Shown piece by piece: positions 12,940 through 25,813 of a stretch of DNA of 64,000 nucleotides. This stretch comes from Actinomucor elegans (taxonomy: Eukaryota; Mucoromycota; Mucoromycetes; Mucorales; Mucoraceae): assembly GCA_026027325.1 (NCBI GenBank), contig JAMSLZ010000003.1, forward strand, positions 3,410,001 to 3,474,000, given 5' to 3'. How positions within the stretch are numbered: the stretch's first letter is position 1; the number at the start of each line of letters is the position of its first letter. The position numbers and the translations under genes are program-made. Below the pieces are notes generated by a model that ran no database searches, was not told the DNA's origin, and saw only the letters and a list, made by a program, of their open reading frames with translations.

Positions 12940-15858
12940 TCATTCACCACCACCAGATGGACCAGAGGCACAGTAGTTTACATTATCATGACCTCCGCGT
13001 TGAGCTCTTTCTCGGCGAATGGATTTCAATAATTGAGCTTCTTTTGGGTTGGATGGAACTGCATTTTGTGTGGTAAATGACTGTGGAGTTACTCCAAGAT
13101 GCTGAGCATGGCCTACTGAGTTAACTGTACCAAACAAGGGGGCTTCTTGTCCTCCGTTGTTATTGGCAGAAGACTGAGTGAATCTTTGTGCTGGTAATTC
13201 ATATCTAATGTCTAACTCCATCATGACATCTTTAAGAGCCAACATGAAACGCGTCTTTCTTTTATGTCGCTTGCCGAGTTCTTGCCAGTTGCCTTTATGA
13301 GGCAGCCAGATATTCAAGATCATTTGATTTACATCAATGATATCTGCTACTCTTATATCAAATCCAGGTCCAAAATCACGACTCTGGCTGGCTACCCAAG
13401 CACTCATACGATCATGAAGCTCCCAGAACTGCTCGCTGGTTGTACGGAAGTCTACATTGATTGTGACAGTTTCTCCTGTACTTCCAGAGCGTCTTACATT
13501 GGTGATGAGTTTAGTCATAAGTACAGTAGTAGGCGCATACACAGTTTGACCATCACCGCTTATAAACGTAGTTCCCATCACACCAAGGTTATGTACCAGC
13601 AAGTATTCACCATCCACTAGCACATAATCACCCACATCATAAGGATGTGTTACAAACAGAAACAGGACACTTTCAAACGTATTCTTTGCAGTGTTACCGA
13701 AAACAAAGGTCAAACCCAGCAAAATAGAGCCAAGAGGTACCAGGGAACGCCATACGTCAACGTTGAAAATAGCAAACGATGTCAAGATAAGAGCAACGAC
13801 AGTGACAGCCAAAAGCATATAATCAACTTTTCCTAACGCTTGACTGATATCCCACATGGAGGTCGAAATATCTTTCCGTTCGCGGTAAATGTACACTACG
13901 GTATCGCGAAACTCGCGACGATTGATATCACCGTTGCCATTGCGATCGAATATGTCAAAGGCGGCCTTGGTTTCTTTTGCCGACTTGAAATAGGGCTCAA
14001 AATCACTCAGCAGCAAGCATCGGCGCTCTTCCTTATCTGCAGGTACTATGCCAGTTGGATAAGCAAGTGCTATATATAATTTTTTCGCGTTTCTTTTGGC
14101 GCATTCATCAGAATTAATATCAAAATTTTTCTTGAGAGAACGTGTTTCTTTAGGTTGACTACTAAAGATAGCATTCTTCAAGTTCTTCCTGAACGAGTAT
14201 AACGAGCTACCTGAGCTTGACGGAGGGTGTTGATCGCGAAGGGAATCCGTATAATCGCTGGTTATTGTACTCGGTGCAATGCTTGTACTATGGCCTGAAT
14301 CAAGGGCGTTGTTCTGTTTACTAGATTGACAGTTTAAAAAGCCTGGTCGACCTTTTCGATTCCTCATTTTGCATGCTGTTGTAGTAGCTCGATTTCTTCT
14401 AGCCTCCGCTTTACCAAGGGCATCCAGGACTGTTGTAGAGATATAAAAAAAAGCAAACGTTTAGCATTTTACTCACTGGTTTCAAGTAGATGCTTCAGCT
14501 TACCCTTTATGGCTTTCTGATTAACTTTTATACGATCGTTAAATGCATATCTATTGAATCGAGTGGCTGTAATGATAATATACAGAAAAAGTTTATAAGT
14601 ATTGGCTATTACTTTATCTCGGCTGGTATGACTAACTTACCAATCATTTGGATGATAGTTTTTTGGACTAATAAGAAGATAGAAGCAACAAATAAACAGG
14701 CAAAAATACGCCATACAGTTGTAGTGTAGGGCTGTTTTAACACAGACTATAAAAGCCTTTGATTAATATATGTGCTTAAAATGTTTTTAATTGAAGTTTT
14801 GTACTTACTGGGAATGGAATATGAGTAAAGAAAGCCCATGTTCCCCAATTAACAGCAAGTACAACAGTAACTCCTATGTACTTTTTCAAATTCCTATAAT
14901 ACTTTGAAACCAGGGCTAATGAGTGGTATGCAAAACCAGAAAATAATTCTTATAGTTACCTCTAAAGATGTCTTGACTCTTTCAGATCTTCTGCCACGAA
15001 AGAGCACAATCCATTTAATAACTAAGTAAGGTATTGCTTCAATGATGAATGCTGAAAACCAAGCAAAATGCCACATGAACGCTGCCCAATACATCCACAT
15101 CTGTACATTGGAACGGATATTAGTGAAATGCGGATCAGCCAGCTGTGCTTCAGTGGGGCGAGGAAAGTAAACATAGACGCATACAGCGATGGTAATAAAA
15201 ATGATTGAGCCTACGATTGCTATAATAAAGCGCTTCATGGCCGTAGATAAGTGATTCCAGCAACAGTATTTATTATACGCAGTTCGAATACGTTTGGATG
15301 TCGAGCGACGTTGTAGTGAAGCATTTGTTGTATCCTTGGCCTCATCTGGATTCTCATACCAGTCAAAGTCAGTGTCATCATCATCATCATCATCATCGTT
15401 ATCATCATTATCAATATTTCCCGCTTCTTCATCCTTGCTGAAAGATTTAACCTCGATTTTGCTTTTTAAAACGTCATCTTTACGAGCTTGAAGAGACTGC
15501 TGCATCTCGCTATCTGCTGGATAGTGAACCATTTTAGCATTGCCTTCATTCCATTTTTCACTGTCTGGATTCAACGGTGAAGGTTTGTAGCTTTTCATTT
15601 CTTTTAAATCAGATTGCTGTGCATTTTGAGCCAGTTTTTCCCGATCCACTTCAGCAGCAGCATGATAAGAATCGCTTGCATGTAGATCAAACTCTTTGGT
15701 ATTGGTAGCTGCATTAGGTGCTACATCTAATGTGATACGCAAAAAAAAAAAATCAAGATCTACTCTTTTTCTTGAGCTAAAAAGCTTGATTCCAGCGTAC
15801 CTTTTATTAGCTGTGCTTGTATACTCTTATACACATCTTGCTCTGGCAGTGATGACAT
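12940..15858 (-). CDS. EF-hand mechanosensitive ion channel, MscS family (copy B)
   Basis: Paralogue of copy A, predicted 858 residues. Exons (minus): 15858-15801, 15726-14960, 14901-14809, 14746-14641, 14566-14504, 14429-12940. Exons 3, 4 and 5 are exactly the same lengths as in copy A (93, 106 and 63 nt) and the splice phases match, so the pair arose by tandem duplication. The EF-hand reads DRNGNGDINRREF. The MscS core is nearly residue-for-residue the same as in copy A, and the DNA is also very similar there (for example around 13380-13460 versus 9165-9250). The N-terminal region has diverged far more and carries an Asp tract (about 15370-15400). Strong conservation of the pore but not the N-terminus suggests a shared channel activity with different regulation; this is inference. 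Confidence 0.92.
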
Positions 15859-16294
15859 GACAGATGATTCAATTATCTTCAAATCTGGTATGGTATACAC
15901 TTAATATATTGCACTTGAGGAATGATATAGTTTCGAAAAAAGATTGGATCTCTTACATTTTTTGATTTACAATCAATTTGTGACAGAGGTTTCACACCCA
16001 CCTATGCTTCAGCCGAATTAGAACCGTGTCTTTACACAGCCCCATATTGATTGGTTAAGTTTGGTTGAAGCAAGTCTGATACAAGTAGCACAACCTGGCT
16101 TTCTTTTATGTGTCAGCTATTATTCATTTTTTTTAAACTAAGACTATCTTATTTAAGTTATCTTTAATTAAACAGAGATGATAGACAGTAGCTTAACTAG
16201 TAGTTATAAATTAGAAACTACGGGTAGTGTATTAGATGAAATAAATATATTGGATTCAAATCGAGGATTTATCAGCAACATGAGTTCATCGTAA

Positions 16295-16345
16295 ACTTGG
16301 GCTACAAATCTGATGTAGCATTTGACCGAGATCGCTCATGAATTC
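16295..16345 (-). repeat. Dispersed GTCGCAT repeat copy
   Basis: Minus strand: GAGCGATCTCGGTCAAATGC then TACATCAGATTTGTAG, a diverged copy of the family core. Confidence 0.5.
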
Positions 16346-16464
16346 TAGAAATAAATAATGCCATACAAATGCACATGCATCATACTAATATCTATTAGCA
16401 TTGTATTGTATCTACTACGCCAAAGTGAAATACACGTTCTAGTAAAAGTAACAGCTCATTATAC

Positions 16465-16520
16465 AATGATTCACTAATCTGAAGACACCTGACCAAGATC
16501 TAGAGAAATGCAAAATTTTC
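16465..16520 (-). repeat. Dispersed GTCGCAT repeat copy (diverged)
   Basis: Minus strand: CTCTAGATCTTGGTCAGGTG followed by TCTTCAGATTAGTGAATCAT and then ATAATGAGCTG, matching the start, core and tail of the family with several substitutions. Confidence 0.4.
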
Positions 16521-16919
16521 AAAGGTATACCTTTATGCATCATTTTTGCAGTTTCTTTGATATTTTCTAGAAAGCGTCAAAGACATTTTAAGGACGCAGA
16601 TAATAATCCCTGTTGGATTATAACATTAGAGAATATATCAAAGTAGAAGAAACCTCTTGAAAAAATCAAAAATAAGCGTAAACCAATGTTTTAAAGAAAA
16701 CTTCCGCGGTTTGAAAGAAAATTCATAGCAACGTTCTTGCCATTTGATACCCAAGTAAGATCTGTATAAAACGTTACAAGCGCTTTTTACGTATCAACAC
16801 GCTCTCATCATTCATAATATATATACAGGCTAGATATAATGGGAAAATCAATGTTTTAATGGTGATATTTAGGGAATAATGAAAGATATTAAATATATTA
16901 GGAAATAAAAGGCATGCTA

Positions 16920-17160
16920 TCACTCTCCATTACCGGCAGGACCTGAAGCACTATAATTTACAAGATTATGGCCTCCAAGTTGAGTTCTTTCTCGGCGAAT
17001 GGTTTCCAAAATTGCTGCTTCTTTTAGATCGGACGTAAAAATAGGAACAAATGTAGCTTGTTGGGCTTGACTAGCAGAATTAGTTGTGTTAAACAAAGGT
17101 GCCTCTTGTCCTCCGTTGTTATTAGCAGGAAATTGAGTTAATCTTTATGCTGGTAATCAA
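16920..17160 (-). pseudogene. 3' relic of a third EF-hand MscS channel gene
   Basis: The minus strand encodes only the last ~80 codons of the channel family, ending NYSASGPAGNGE-stop like the two intact copies. Sequence is clear from the LPAQRFTQ equivalent through NNNGGQEAPLF and TIRRERTQLGGHN to the stop. The codon corresponding to the Gln in LPAQRF is TAA here, and homology stops at about 17160, so the pore, EF-hand and all upstream exons are missing. Features are shared with both paralogues: NNNGGQEAPLF is like copy B, while FVP and the GPAG ending are like copy A. It may therefore descend from a common ancestor or a recombinant. Not functional. Confidence 0.88.
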
Positions 17161-18463
17161 GTTTACACATTAATTGGATAGGCTTAGCAACCAACCATTG
17201 GATTAAAACATCAGAAGCGACTATCGCAGCCATCGGTAGGTTCTTTTTACTGATAACCATCCAAAAGCTATAATTAATTCGTCAACAAATACTCATACTT
17301 GTAAACGGATCACTAAAGTTGTTGATACACTTGGCGTGAACCTTATTACCCAAATAGTATGCTAGTTAATTTTGACAGAGGTTAGTTTGTCTCTTGTCAA
17401 GTTTATGATTCAAAGGTGAGCATCGGCATGTAACACATCAGTTATATGGTGCCAAGTGCAAGAGATCAAAAGAAAATTCTCATTTGGTATTAATACGGGC
17501 ACAATAAAAGATTGGGTGTAGCAAACATAGTCTATCCCAAGTTTTTGCCAAAGTGAATTTTTTTTAGGAAAGTACCGCTGGACGCTAATCAGAATAAAGA
17601 TGTCTATTCTCTAGGGAAATGAAAACGAACAAGTCTATTTAACAAGGCCCATTCTTTAATCATGGTTCTAATGAACGCAGGAGCTGATTCTGAGTACGTG
17701 TTACTTTTCAGATACAACATTTGATGATCTATAAATCATTATATTTAGATTGCATAAAATGTAATCTACAACCATTCATTAATGTATAATAAATTCATTA
17801 TATTTTAATAAAGTAAAGATTTCATGTAGATTAAAAAATTCATTCTGAATATACTGTTATGCGACATTCAACCGAAATTGCTCAAAGAATGGACGAAACG
17901 TAAAAAAACAAAGGGAGCGTCCTTATATTCAAAAATGTCTTTTTTTTGTGGTGCTCAATTGTAGTTTAATTAATAATTGACTTATGTAGAACGCATTTGA
18001 GAGCATGCAAGGATATTTTGTCATATTGCTACATATCATAAAGTTCTCGGGTAAAGATTATATTTTTAAAAAAGAACAAAGAATCGCCTTGTATCAATAA
18101 TAGCTCATTCAATTAAAGAATATATCGAATAAAATTGGCACCATTAGATGCCTTATTAAGTCCTTTGCAAATCTTATTAAAATACAGTGCTTCTGTCAGT
18201 AATCGTTAGCTATTAAAAGGGGAATCAGAAGCCATAGGTTCTACATTCATTCCTCTCATGCTGAATTGCCGCTAGCCAATAAAATATATTGAATGTATAC
18301 TAGAAAGCCAATCAAAAGCCGTGCAATGTTTAAACACTTCGACACACCAGTAGATGACGTTTTAAGTTTTAGTGACTATTTAGAATGGCATTTAATTATA
18401 CGTATGCACTTTCGCGCTCTTTTCTCGTAAACCTGTATAAAAGAGTTATACTGTCAATACAAA
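17161..18463. other. Intergenic between the channel relic and NPL4
   Basis: No gene recognised. One diverged GTCGCAT repeat copy (17845-17890, minus) and a CCGCTAGCCAAT motif at 18269-18280. The segment just before 18464 should hold the NPL4 promoter; TATAAAAGAG at 18436 is a plausible TATA element 28 bp before the ATG, so possibly too close for a standard promoter. Confidence 0.45.
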
Positions 18464-19048
18464 ATGGTAATGAAAATGCACACAAGCTTTCAGAATTTCG
18501 TTCTTAATGTTGTTTGCAGTTACTTCGTATTCGGTCAAAAGAAGGCATGAGTCGAATTCAGGTCGAAGCTGGAGAGACCTTTGGAACACTCGCGCACAAA
18601 ATAGCAGATATACTCAAAATACAAGATCCTTCCACCATTGTTATGGGAAAAGAACCTAATCCAGCAACTGCTGCTTCAGTCTCCCAATTGGCTGACAAAA
18701 CCATCGAATCAGCCAACTTGAAGTAAATCTTCCAACATTACGCTATATATATGCATGCTAATGACCGTGTTTTCGCGTAGACATGGGGATATCATTTATG
18801 TTAGTTATGTTGAAGCACAACAGCAGCAAGAACAGGATCAACAGGAAGCTAATGCAGCCAATATCGACGTCAAGCAGGATGAGGTAGATAACTTTTTAGA
18901 AAAGCAGAGAGGTCTCATTGATCGACCAAAAGACCAGAGATTGTAATATGGATATTGTCAGTCTAGTGTATTTGTAAGCTAAACCTACCTATCTCATAGC
19001 TGTCGTCATGGTGCTAATGCTATGTGTGATTACTGTATGCCTTTGGAG

Positions 19049-19080
<32 letters not shown>

Positions 19081-20676
19081 GTGTATACTATTACTCGAGT
19101 TAACACTACACATAGCCATACGATGCCACTTATCTTGAAGAAAACAAGATCAAACACATGTCATTTCACGCGTATTTACGTCAAATCAATGCAGCACAGC
19201 AATCTAAGAATCAGGCAGCTTCAAATAATAGCTTACCCCCTTTAGAAGAACAGAATTTCAAGGTCAAAGTGCCTTGTTCTGGCGGTCATGCTCCTTGGCC
19301 CGAGGGGATCTGTACAAAGTGTCAACCTAGTGCCATTACGTTGCAGAGTCAGGTAATATATGTACTAGTAATGCAGCACTTGAATTTAATAATATAATAT
19401 AGGCTTATCGTATGGTTGATCATGTCGAATTTTCTTCTGCATCGCTCATTGAATCGTTCTTGAACTACTGGCGTTCATCTGGATCTCAGCGATTTGGTTA
19501 TTTATACGGTAGATATGAACCTTACTTGGATGTTCCATTGGGTATTAAGGCGGTAGTTGAAGCGATTTATGAGCCACCTCAAGAAGATCATTCTGATGGT
19601 ATTCAATTGACATTACCTTGGGAAGAAGAGGCTAAGGTCAATCAAGCTGCTGAAGCATGCGGGCTTGTTCAAGTGGGTATGATATTCTCAGATTTGGTTG
19701 ATGATGGTACGGGTACAGGAAGCGTTATAGCCAAGCGTCATGTAGACTCTTACTTTTTATCTTCGCTTGAATGTATCTTTGCTGCTGAAATGCAACGTCG
19801 CCATCCCAACATAACCAGACATTCAGTATCTGGCAAGTTTGGATCCAAGTTTGTTACATGTGTGATCTCGGGCGATGTTGAAAACAACATTGAGGTGAAA
19901 GCATACCAAGTCTCAGACACATTAGTAGCATTACAGGAAGCAGAAATTGTAGAACCTAGTAGAAAACCTTCTGTTATGCGAGTCAAGGATAGTATCCCAC
20001 ATGAGCGTTATGTTCCTGAAGTTTTTTACAAATTCAAGAATGAGTATAATGTTGTGGTGAAGCAATCTGCAAAGCCAACATTTCCCGTCGAGTATCTTTT
20101 GGTCAATGTAAGTTACGAGTATGAGAAAGAGAGAATATACATTGACGTTATTACAGGTCACCCATGGCTTCCCTCATAATCCTTCGCCTTTATTTAATCA
20201 AGAATCTACATTCCCTATTGAAAACAGAGAAGGATTAGTGCATCAAGACGTAGTGGCACTATCCAAGTGTGTCAATGCAGCACATACCCCTCAAGCACTT
20301 AAGAAGGTGTTGGCAGACTTCCATGTATTATGTTTTATTCAATCAACAGACATGTTCACACCTGAAGAGTTTAGACAATTATGCAGTTTGGCCACTAGCC
20401 AAGAGGGTGACATGGATCAATTGAATCATATTAATGGATGGAATACACTCCAAATGGTACTAAGAGAAGCTGGTAAGATTTGTGTTCTCTATGTGATGAT
20501 TCTGTTCTTATTTGTATTATATAGAAGGAAACGCGAGAGCCAGCTCAAAAACTTCTTCATCATCATCCGGCACAACTCCATCTACTGCAGCGACAATTAG
20601 TTGTAGACACTGTACGTTTACCAATCCTCCAGGTATTGAAAGTTGTGAGATGTGCGGTTTACCATTATCAGGATAA
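18464..20676 (+). CDS. NPL4: Npl4, ubiquitin-binding cofactor of Cdc48/p97
   Basis: With Ufd1, Npl4 recruits Cdc48 to ubiquitinated substrates for unfolding in ER-associated degradation. Exons: 18464-18466, 18520-18722, 18781-18942, 19000-19048, 19116-19352, 19403-20107, 20157-20472, 20525-20676; 608 residues. Exon 1 is just ATG: joining it to exon 2 gives MLLRIRSKEGMSRI, matching the yeast N-terminus. Order: ubiquitin-like domain (about 1-85), zinc region with CRHGANAMCDYC and PCSGGHAPWPEGICTKC, then the MPN-type domain (from HVEFSSASLIESFL) and the C-terminal Npl4 domain. The last exon adds an NZF finger, C-x2-C-x10-C-x2-C, with the Thr-Phe ubiquitin-contact pair (CRHCTFTN). Animal Npl4 has this finger and budding yeast lacks it. 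Intron 4 carries a 23-A run after its donor. Confidence 0.95.
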
Positions 20677-21361
20677 CTCTAAAGCTCAATCAAGTATCTT
20701 GGTCTAATAAAAGTTATCAATGAAACATATTGCAGATCTAATATACTTGAGATATTACATTGTATCCATGCAGATAGCAACTCAGGATATTATCATATAC
20801 GCCTATAAAAATAAGGTTTTGACTGTTCCCATATATCAAAAAGCACCTTTTGACGGTAGTTTTTCGTAAAACTAGAGAGATCAGACAGGTGAGCAAAGCA
20901 ATAAAAACAGACTTTTATATCTTAAATCATCCGTTGTAAGATAAATTCCTATGCAAGTTACCATTGCTCAATAAAACAACCATCTGCAAGACAGTAAAGG
21001 TGAACCAGGGTATGGGTGTATAACAAAAAAAATGCTCAGCCTTCTTTTTTTCTATACATATTCAGAATTGATCAAATCATAGAATCTGCATCAGGGAGTG
21101 AATAGGAGAGAATTTGACCTGCCAAGGATCTACAAGTTTATCATAATGAATACACCAATGATAAAAACGGCACAATGAATTACTGTGCATGCATGGTCTA
21201 CTAACAATAACACAGTCATTTGAAATCGCGTCAGTCTGATAGTGATACGATGTAGCACGAGAGTTCTGGTAATTTACTATAATTCCTTTGTGTTCCCAGT
21301 AATAGTTCGCTCCCCTCTTTTCTTTCTATTTTTTTTTCCTTTCTAACTGTACCTGTATAAT
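20677..21361. other. Intergenic, NPL4 3' flank and Sec7-gene promoter
   Basis: Tandem (head-to-tail) spacing of 0.7 kb. A polyadenylation-like AATAAAA is at 20707. A pyrimidine-rich stretch lies at 21313-21345, just before the ATG at 21362. No gene seen. Confidence 0.5.
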
Positions 21362-24300
21362 ATGAATAATCATAGTAATAATAGAAGACGATCTGTATCA
21401 GTATCAGCAGCACCTAATTCATCAGAAATAACCACGTCAATATCATCTTCTTTACATAAATCAAAAAACAATTTCCTATCTCGATTCAAGTCCCCAAACA
21501 CAACGCCACCAATGACGCCTTCCACTTCTACTTCAACCGTAGGCGCTTTACCACCCATTGGCCAGCAAAAAGTGAAAAGAAAGCCTGTAGTACCTTCTCA
21601 GAAATCAGCTACCATATCATCAGGTTCTAGAAAGCGATATGAAGCTGTATTAGGATTGAATACGAACGACGAGTTATATTCAAAAAAGGTTAGATTTCTT
21701 TGTACCCAAAAGCAACCCTTATTTCGTTAAACATAACAACTAATAATGCATAAATGATCTAGAAGGTAATCAGTGCTAGCTACAGCAGTAATACGATCAG
21801 CCAATCAAGCTCTGGAAGAGGATTTGGTAATTTATTCAAAAAGAAACGTAGCAAGTCTATGGATAAAAAGAACCATGAAAGTATCAGCTCAATATTTTAT
21901 AACGGCTCGACGGGAATCTCCAAACAGGACGATAATAATAATGGCGCTACTAAGATTACTGCGGTTAATGAAAAGTATGAATTGCCTCCGCTCCACCACC
22001 ACCAGCAACCAAGATCACCCGTCGCGTCCAAAAGCTCTGCAGTTGCTGTACCCATCATTAATGTTAGTATGGGAGATAAGCCCGTTATTCTGTCGAATAA
22101 TCATGTTTACAAGCCCCAATATCATCATTACCAGGTCGGAGAACAACCTTCTTCGGCTTCAAATACACGAGAGATGAAAAAGAGCACAAGCTCGAGTTCC
22201 AACAATCCACCATCCAATCAGTCGACACGATGGTCAAATGCATCTACGCGTAAATCCACTGGATCTGGATCTATCTACAGTACTTTTGGGTCAGAGTCTA
22301 TATACGGCGAAAACGAATCTAGTGATAATGTAAACACGACAGCAGCTACTAGTCTTACTGACATACACGATGAACCTACAGATATATCTCAAACTGATAA
22401 ACCACAGCAGGATGAATCTGCTCCAATTGACTTGGCTTTTATCGTAGCAAACAATGTACAGACCAGGAACCCAGCAAGAGTAGTGACGTCGGGGATTGCC
22501 GATGATGATAATGATGGTGATGATGACGAAGAAGAGGAAGAGGAAGAAGAAGATGATGATGACGAAGAAGAAGATGAGGATGAATGCGAAATTGGGGATA
22601 TACAAACTGATGTATTTGTGGATGCTACCGGGGTTTCCCAAGAAGATATGGAACGAGAACGTATTGAAGCCCGATTATCCAAACGTCTAAGCGGAGGTCA
22701 TTTTGGCAGCGCAGGCGGATTAATGATAAGCATCATGGCCACTGAATCGAAAAAGCAACAACGTAGAACAAGTCGACCACCACCAGAAGATGTAGTACAA
22801 TCCATGATGAATTGGAAGAGACAAAGTGGACACGGTATGGCAAAGTTTGTCTCACTTGATCAGCAACACCAGGAGGAAATGGAAAAGCAACTGAATGAAT
22901 TGCAATCCAGCAAGATACTTGAAAAGGACTTGCCTGCGCCATCACCACCTAACCCAGAGATATTGTTGTCATTATCAGAGGAACCTACAGCAACCAGTGA
23001 CATAGAAAAAGAGCTACCTCAGATAAGCATCCAACAAGATAAATCAACAATAGAAGACGAGTCAACACCAAGCGATCCCAAAGAATGTGCATCCAGGCTA
23101 TGGCATGAAGACGAGACCTTCGTGCAACGAGAAAGAATTGCTGAATGGCTCGGTCAAAGGTATTTAACGTGTATGTGGAACGTTTCAAGATTATTAAAGC
23201 AGTGTATAAATAGTAAAACGTTGAACATGAATACATTACATGAATACATGGAATACTTTGATTTTGCAACCATGAGACTTGATAGCGCATTCAGGTAATA
23301 ACCAATAAGTGATTTCATAACAACATATTAATAATTGGATTTAGAAAGGTATGCTCTAAACTTTATTTCCGTGCAGAGGCACAACAGATCGACCGTATAT
23401 TAGAGGCATTTGCAAAACGATATTGGCAGTGTAACCCCAAAACCATCTTTGGTAGTGCGGGTTAGTATAGCAAAAATCTTGATTATATTCAATTAGACTT
23501 ATCCGCTATTCATTCAGACGTCGTCTACGCGGTAGTCTATTCATTACTGTTACTTAACACAGATCTGCATGTGGCCCAAGGCAGTTATACGCGTATGACT
23601 CGACAGGCGTTTGTAAAAAACACCATGTCCACCGTGCGCGATCAACAGCAAATTGAGCAAAAGAAGAATCCTAAAAGCCCAAGCTTCATTTTAGCCTGGG
23701 AGGCAAATATTGAAGCTTACTTGAAGGTAAATCTCCAATCCATTTCTCGGGCTACACAACTCATAATTCATTACAGGATATGTACATATCTGTAAAGAAC
23801 CATCAAATATTACAGCCTATGCAAAGTCAGCAACCACACAATGACGCTAACAATGAGCATGGGTTTATGGATGGAAATTCATTCCTGTCTGTTACATCCA
23901 ACGCTAGTAAAAGAATGAGTATGATAGGTGGCAAACGCATGAATGACATCAAACGTAGTCTGAATACAATGATACACAAAGGCACTTCTGCTCGTGATAG
24001 TATGCTATTCCTAGAAGATCCAGCGGTAACATATACACAATGTTTTCCTATGGTCGAAAAAACTCATCATTTTGTCTTACTATAGCCCAGAAAAAGCACA
24101 AGCTCCAATCGACAGCAATATCCAATCTCACCGAGCACTAGCAGTAATCGACCCAATGGGAGCCGTAGAGACTCATTTTCTTCCAGCAATTCAATCAATA
24201 ATAATTCCGGTATCATGATGCCAAATGCTACATTACCGACACCCAATGGATCTCTACTATCACCTAATCAGAGCCATATGATGAACTTTATGGACAAGCA

Positions 24301-25526
24301 TTCTTCTGCACTGTTTGCCAATAGGCCACCTTACTTGAAAGAAGGCGTAGTGATGCGCAAACATTTGTTGGAGAGCAAAAATCAAAAAGCCAAACACCGC
24401 GAATGGCGAGAGTGCTTATTGATTGTAGGACAAGGTGAACTGAAAATGTATGGCTTGCAATCAGAAAGTACAAGTGAGAGTACATCATCCTCTGCTCGAC
24501 GAAATATGCTAAGAGCAAGTACTGCAAGCTTTGCCAACTTGGCAGATTCGCTTTCCAAAAGCTACCAAAGCTCCAATGTCAATGGAATTCAGGGCAATAC
24601 GTTGAATTCAAATGTATCACATTCCTTTGGTGGTGTTTCACAGAGCACAAATAATCGTTGGGCTGTAAGTGAAATCTTTCTGTGATTGAGTCAACATAAA
24701 ACTAATCAATCTGTGACAGGCATACTCACAATTGATAGGATCAATTGCTCTAAATCATTCTCTGTCAAATGCACTTCCACCACCTGGATATAATCGAACA
24801 AGGCCGCATGTATTTGCTATTCAAGAGCCCAATGGCGGTGTTTATCTGATCCAGGCTGGATCAAACGAGCAATTGATGGAATGGATATCCACTTGCAACT
24901 ACTGGGCAGCGCGCCAGAGTAAAGAACCACTCCAAGGAGGTGTTAGTAATATAGAATATGGATGGGGTAGTTGTTTAGATGATGTGATTTTAGACTTGGA
25001 TGCCGTGGAAAACAATAGAAAGATCACTGGCAAATACATTCATGATCCTGACACTGTTCATATATCGAATTGGGTCCCTCCTGCACCAACCATGGTATCG
25101 AGTATCTTGGATGAAAAGACACAATTAGAAGGTCTGCAGAAATACGTAGATCAGCTCAATGAAGAGATAAATGAACATCGGGAGATCAAAAAGAAGATCC
25201 TAGTCAAGGTAATTTACAAGAAATCAGCAAATTGACCACGTACTAATTATCCTATGTAGTTTCAGTACAAGTCACAAAACCATTCCAAAGTGCTGGTCAA
25301 TTGGGAGGCAAAATCAAAGTACATGTTACATGAAATCATCAAATACCAAAATTACTGTGATGCACTCGAAAAAAGTATCTTGAGACGAGAGAAAGAAGCT
25401 GAAAAAGAAGCACTTGAAGAGCAAGACATTGAAGAAAGCTTGAGCCTCGATAGTGATATGATAAAAAGCCCTGTTTCACCATCGGATGACTGCAATAATA
25501 CTCTACAGCAGGCATCTACTAGTTAA
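21362..25526 (+). CDS. Sec7-domain ARF guanine nucleotide exchange factor with PH domain
   Basis: Predicted 1255 residues; activates Arf GTPases by GDP/GTP exchange for vesicle traffic. Exons: 21362-21688, 21763-23294, 23345-23460, 23518-23726, 23777-24025, 24086-24664, 24720-25208, 25260-25526. The N-terminal ~500 residues are Ser/Asn-rich and low complexity, with an Asp/Glu tract at 22500-22590. The Sec7 domain starts at ASRLWHEDETFV (about residue 525). It includes AEAQQIDRILEAF with the catalytic Glu finger, and the LLLLNTDLHVAQG and MTRQAFVKNTM motifs. A split PH domain follows (YLKEGVVMRKH through LIQAGSNEQLMEWIST), then a coiled coil and an acidic end. The order resembles fungal Syt1/Yel1-type GEFs rather than the large Golgi Sec7. 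The usual Gly before the catalytic Glu is Ala here (FRAEAQ). The acceptor of exon 2 could be 3 nt further downstream. Confidence 0.9.
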
Positions 25527-25774
25527 TTGGTGTACCAATGTTTATAATAAATGAAAAAAAAAAGACACTTCCTGTTTTTGACACTGTCAATCCTCGACCA
25601 AATGATACAGTTGTAAAAACAGGTGTAATTGTTTATTTTGAGCAAGAACTAATTATACGCAAATGTAACCATCTACCGAGAGATTGATTGTATATCAACC
25701 ACCACGGAAAAAAAAAAAGGAAAAGTTGCTTTTTGGGAGTTAACTCGCTTCTACACCAGATTTACACTACTTGA

Positions 25775-25813
<39 letters not shown>

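Larger units (their letters stand above)
15859..16919. other. Intergenic upstream of channel copy B
   Basis: No gene seen. It contains two copies of the dispersed GTCGCAT repeat (16295-16345 and 16465-16520, both minus). The promoter of copy B should lie near 15860-16100. Confidence 0.5.

Noticed and set aside
13264..13620. 118-codon frame antisense to channel copy B, with an equivalent in copy A
   Set aside because: Its conservation between paralogues follows from conservation of the channel protein on the other strand.
22291..22690. Poly-Ser and poly-Lys/Met frames over the Sec7 gene
   Set aside because: Other-frame readings of the GAT/GAA acidic tract.
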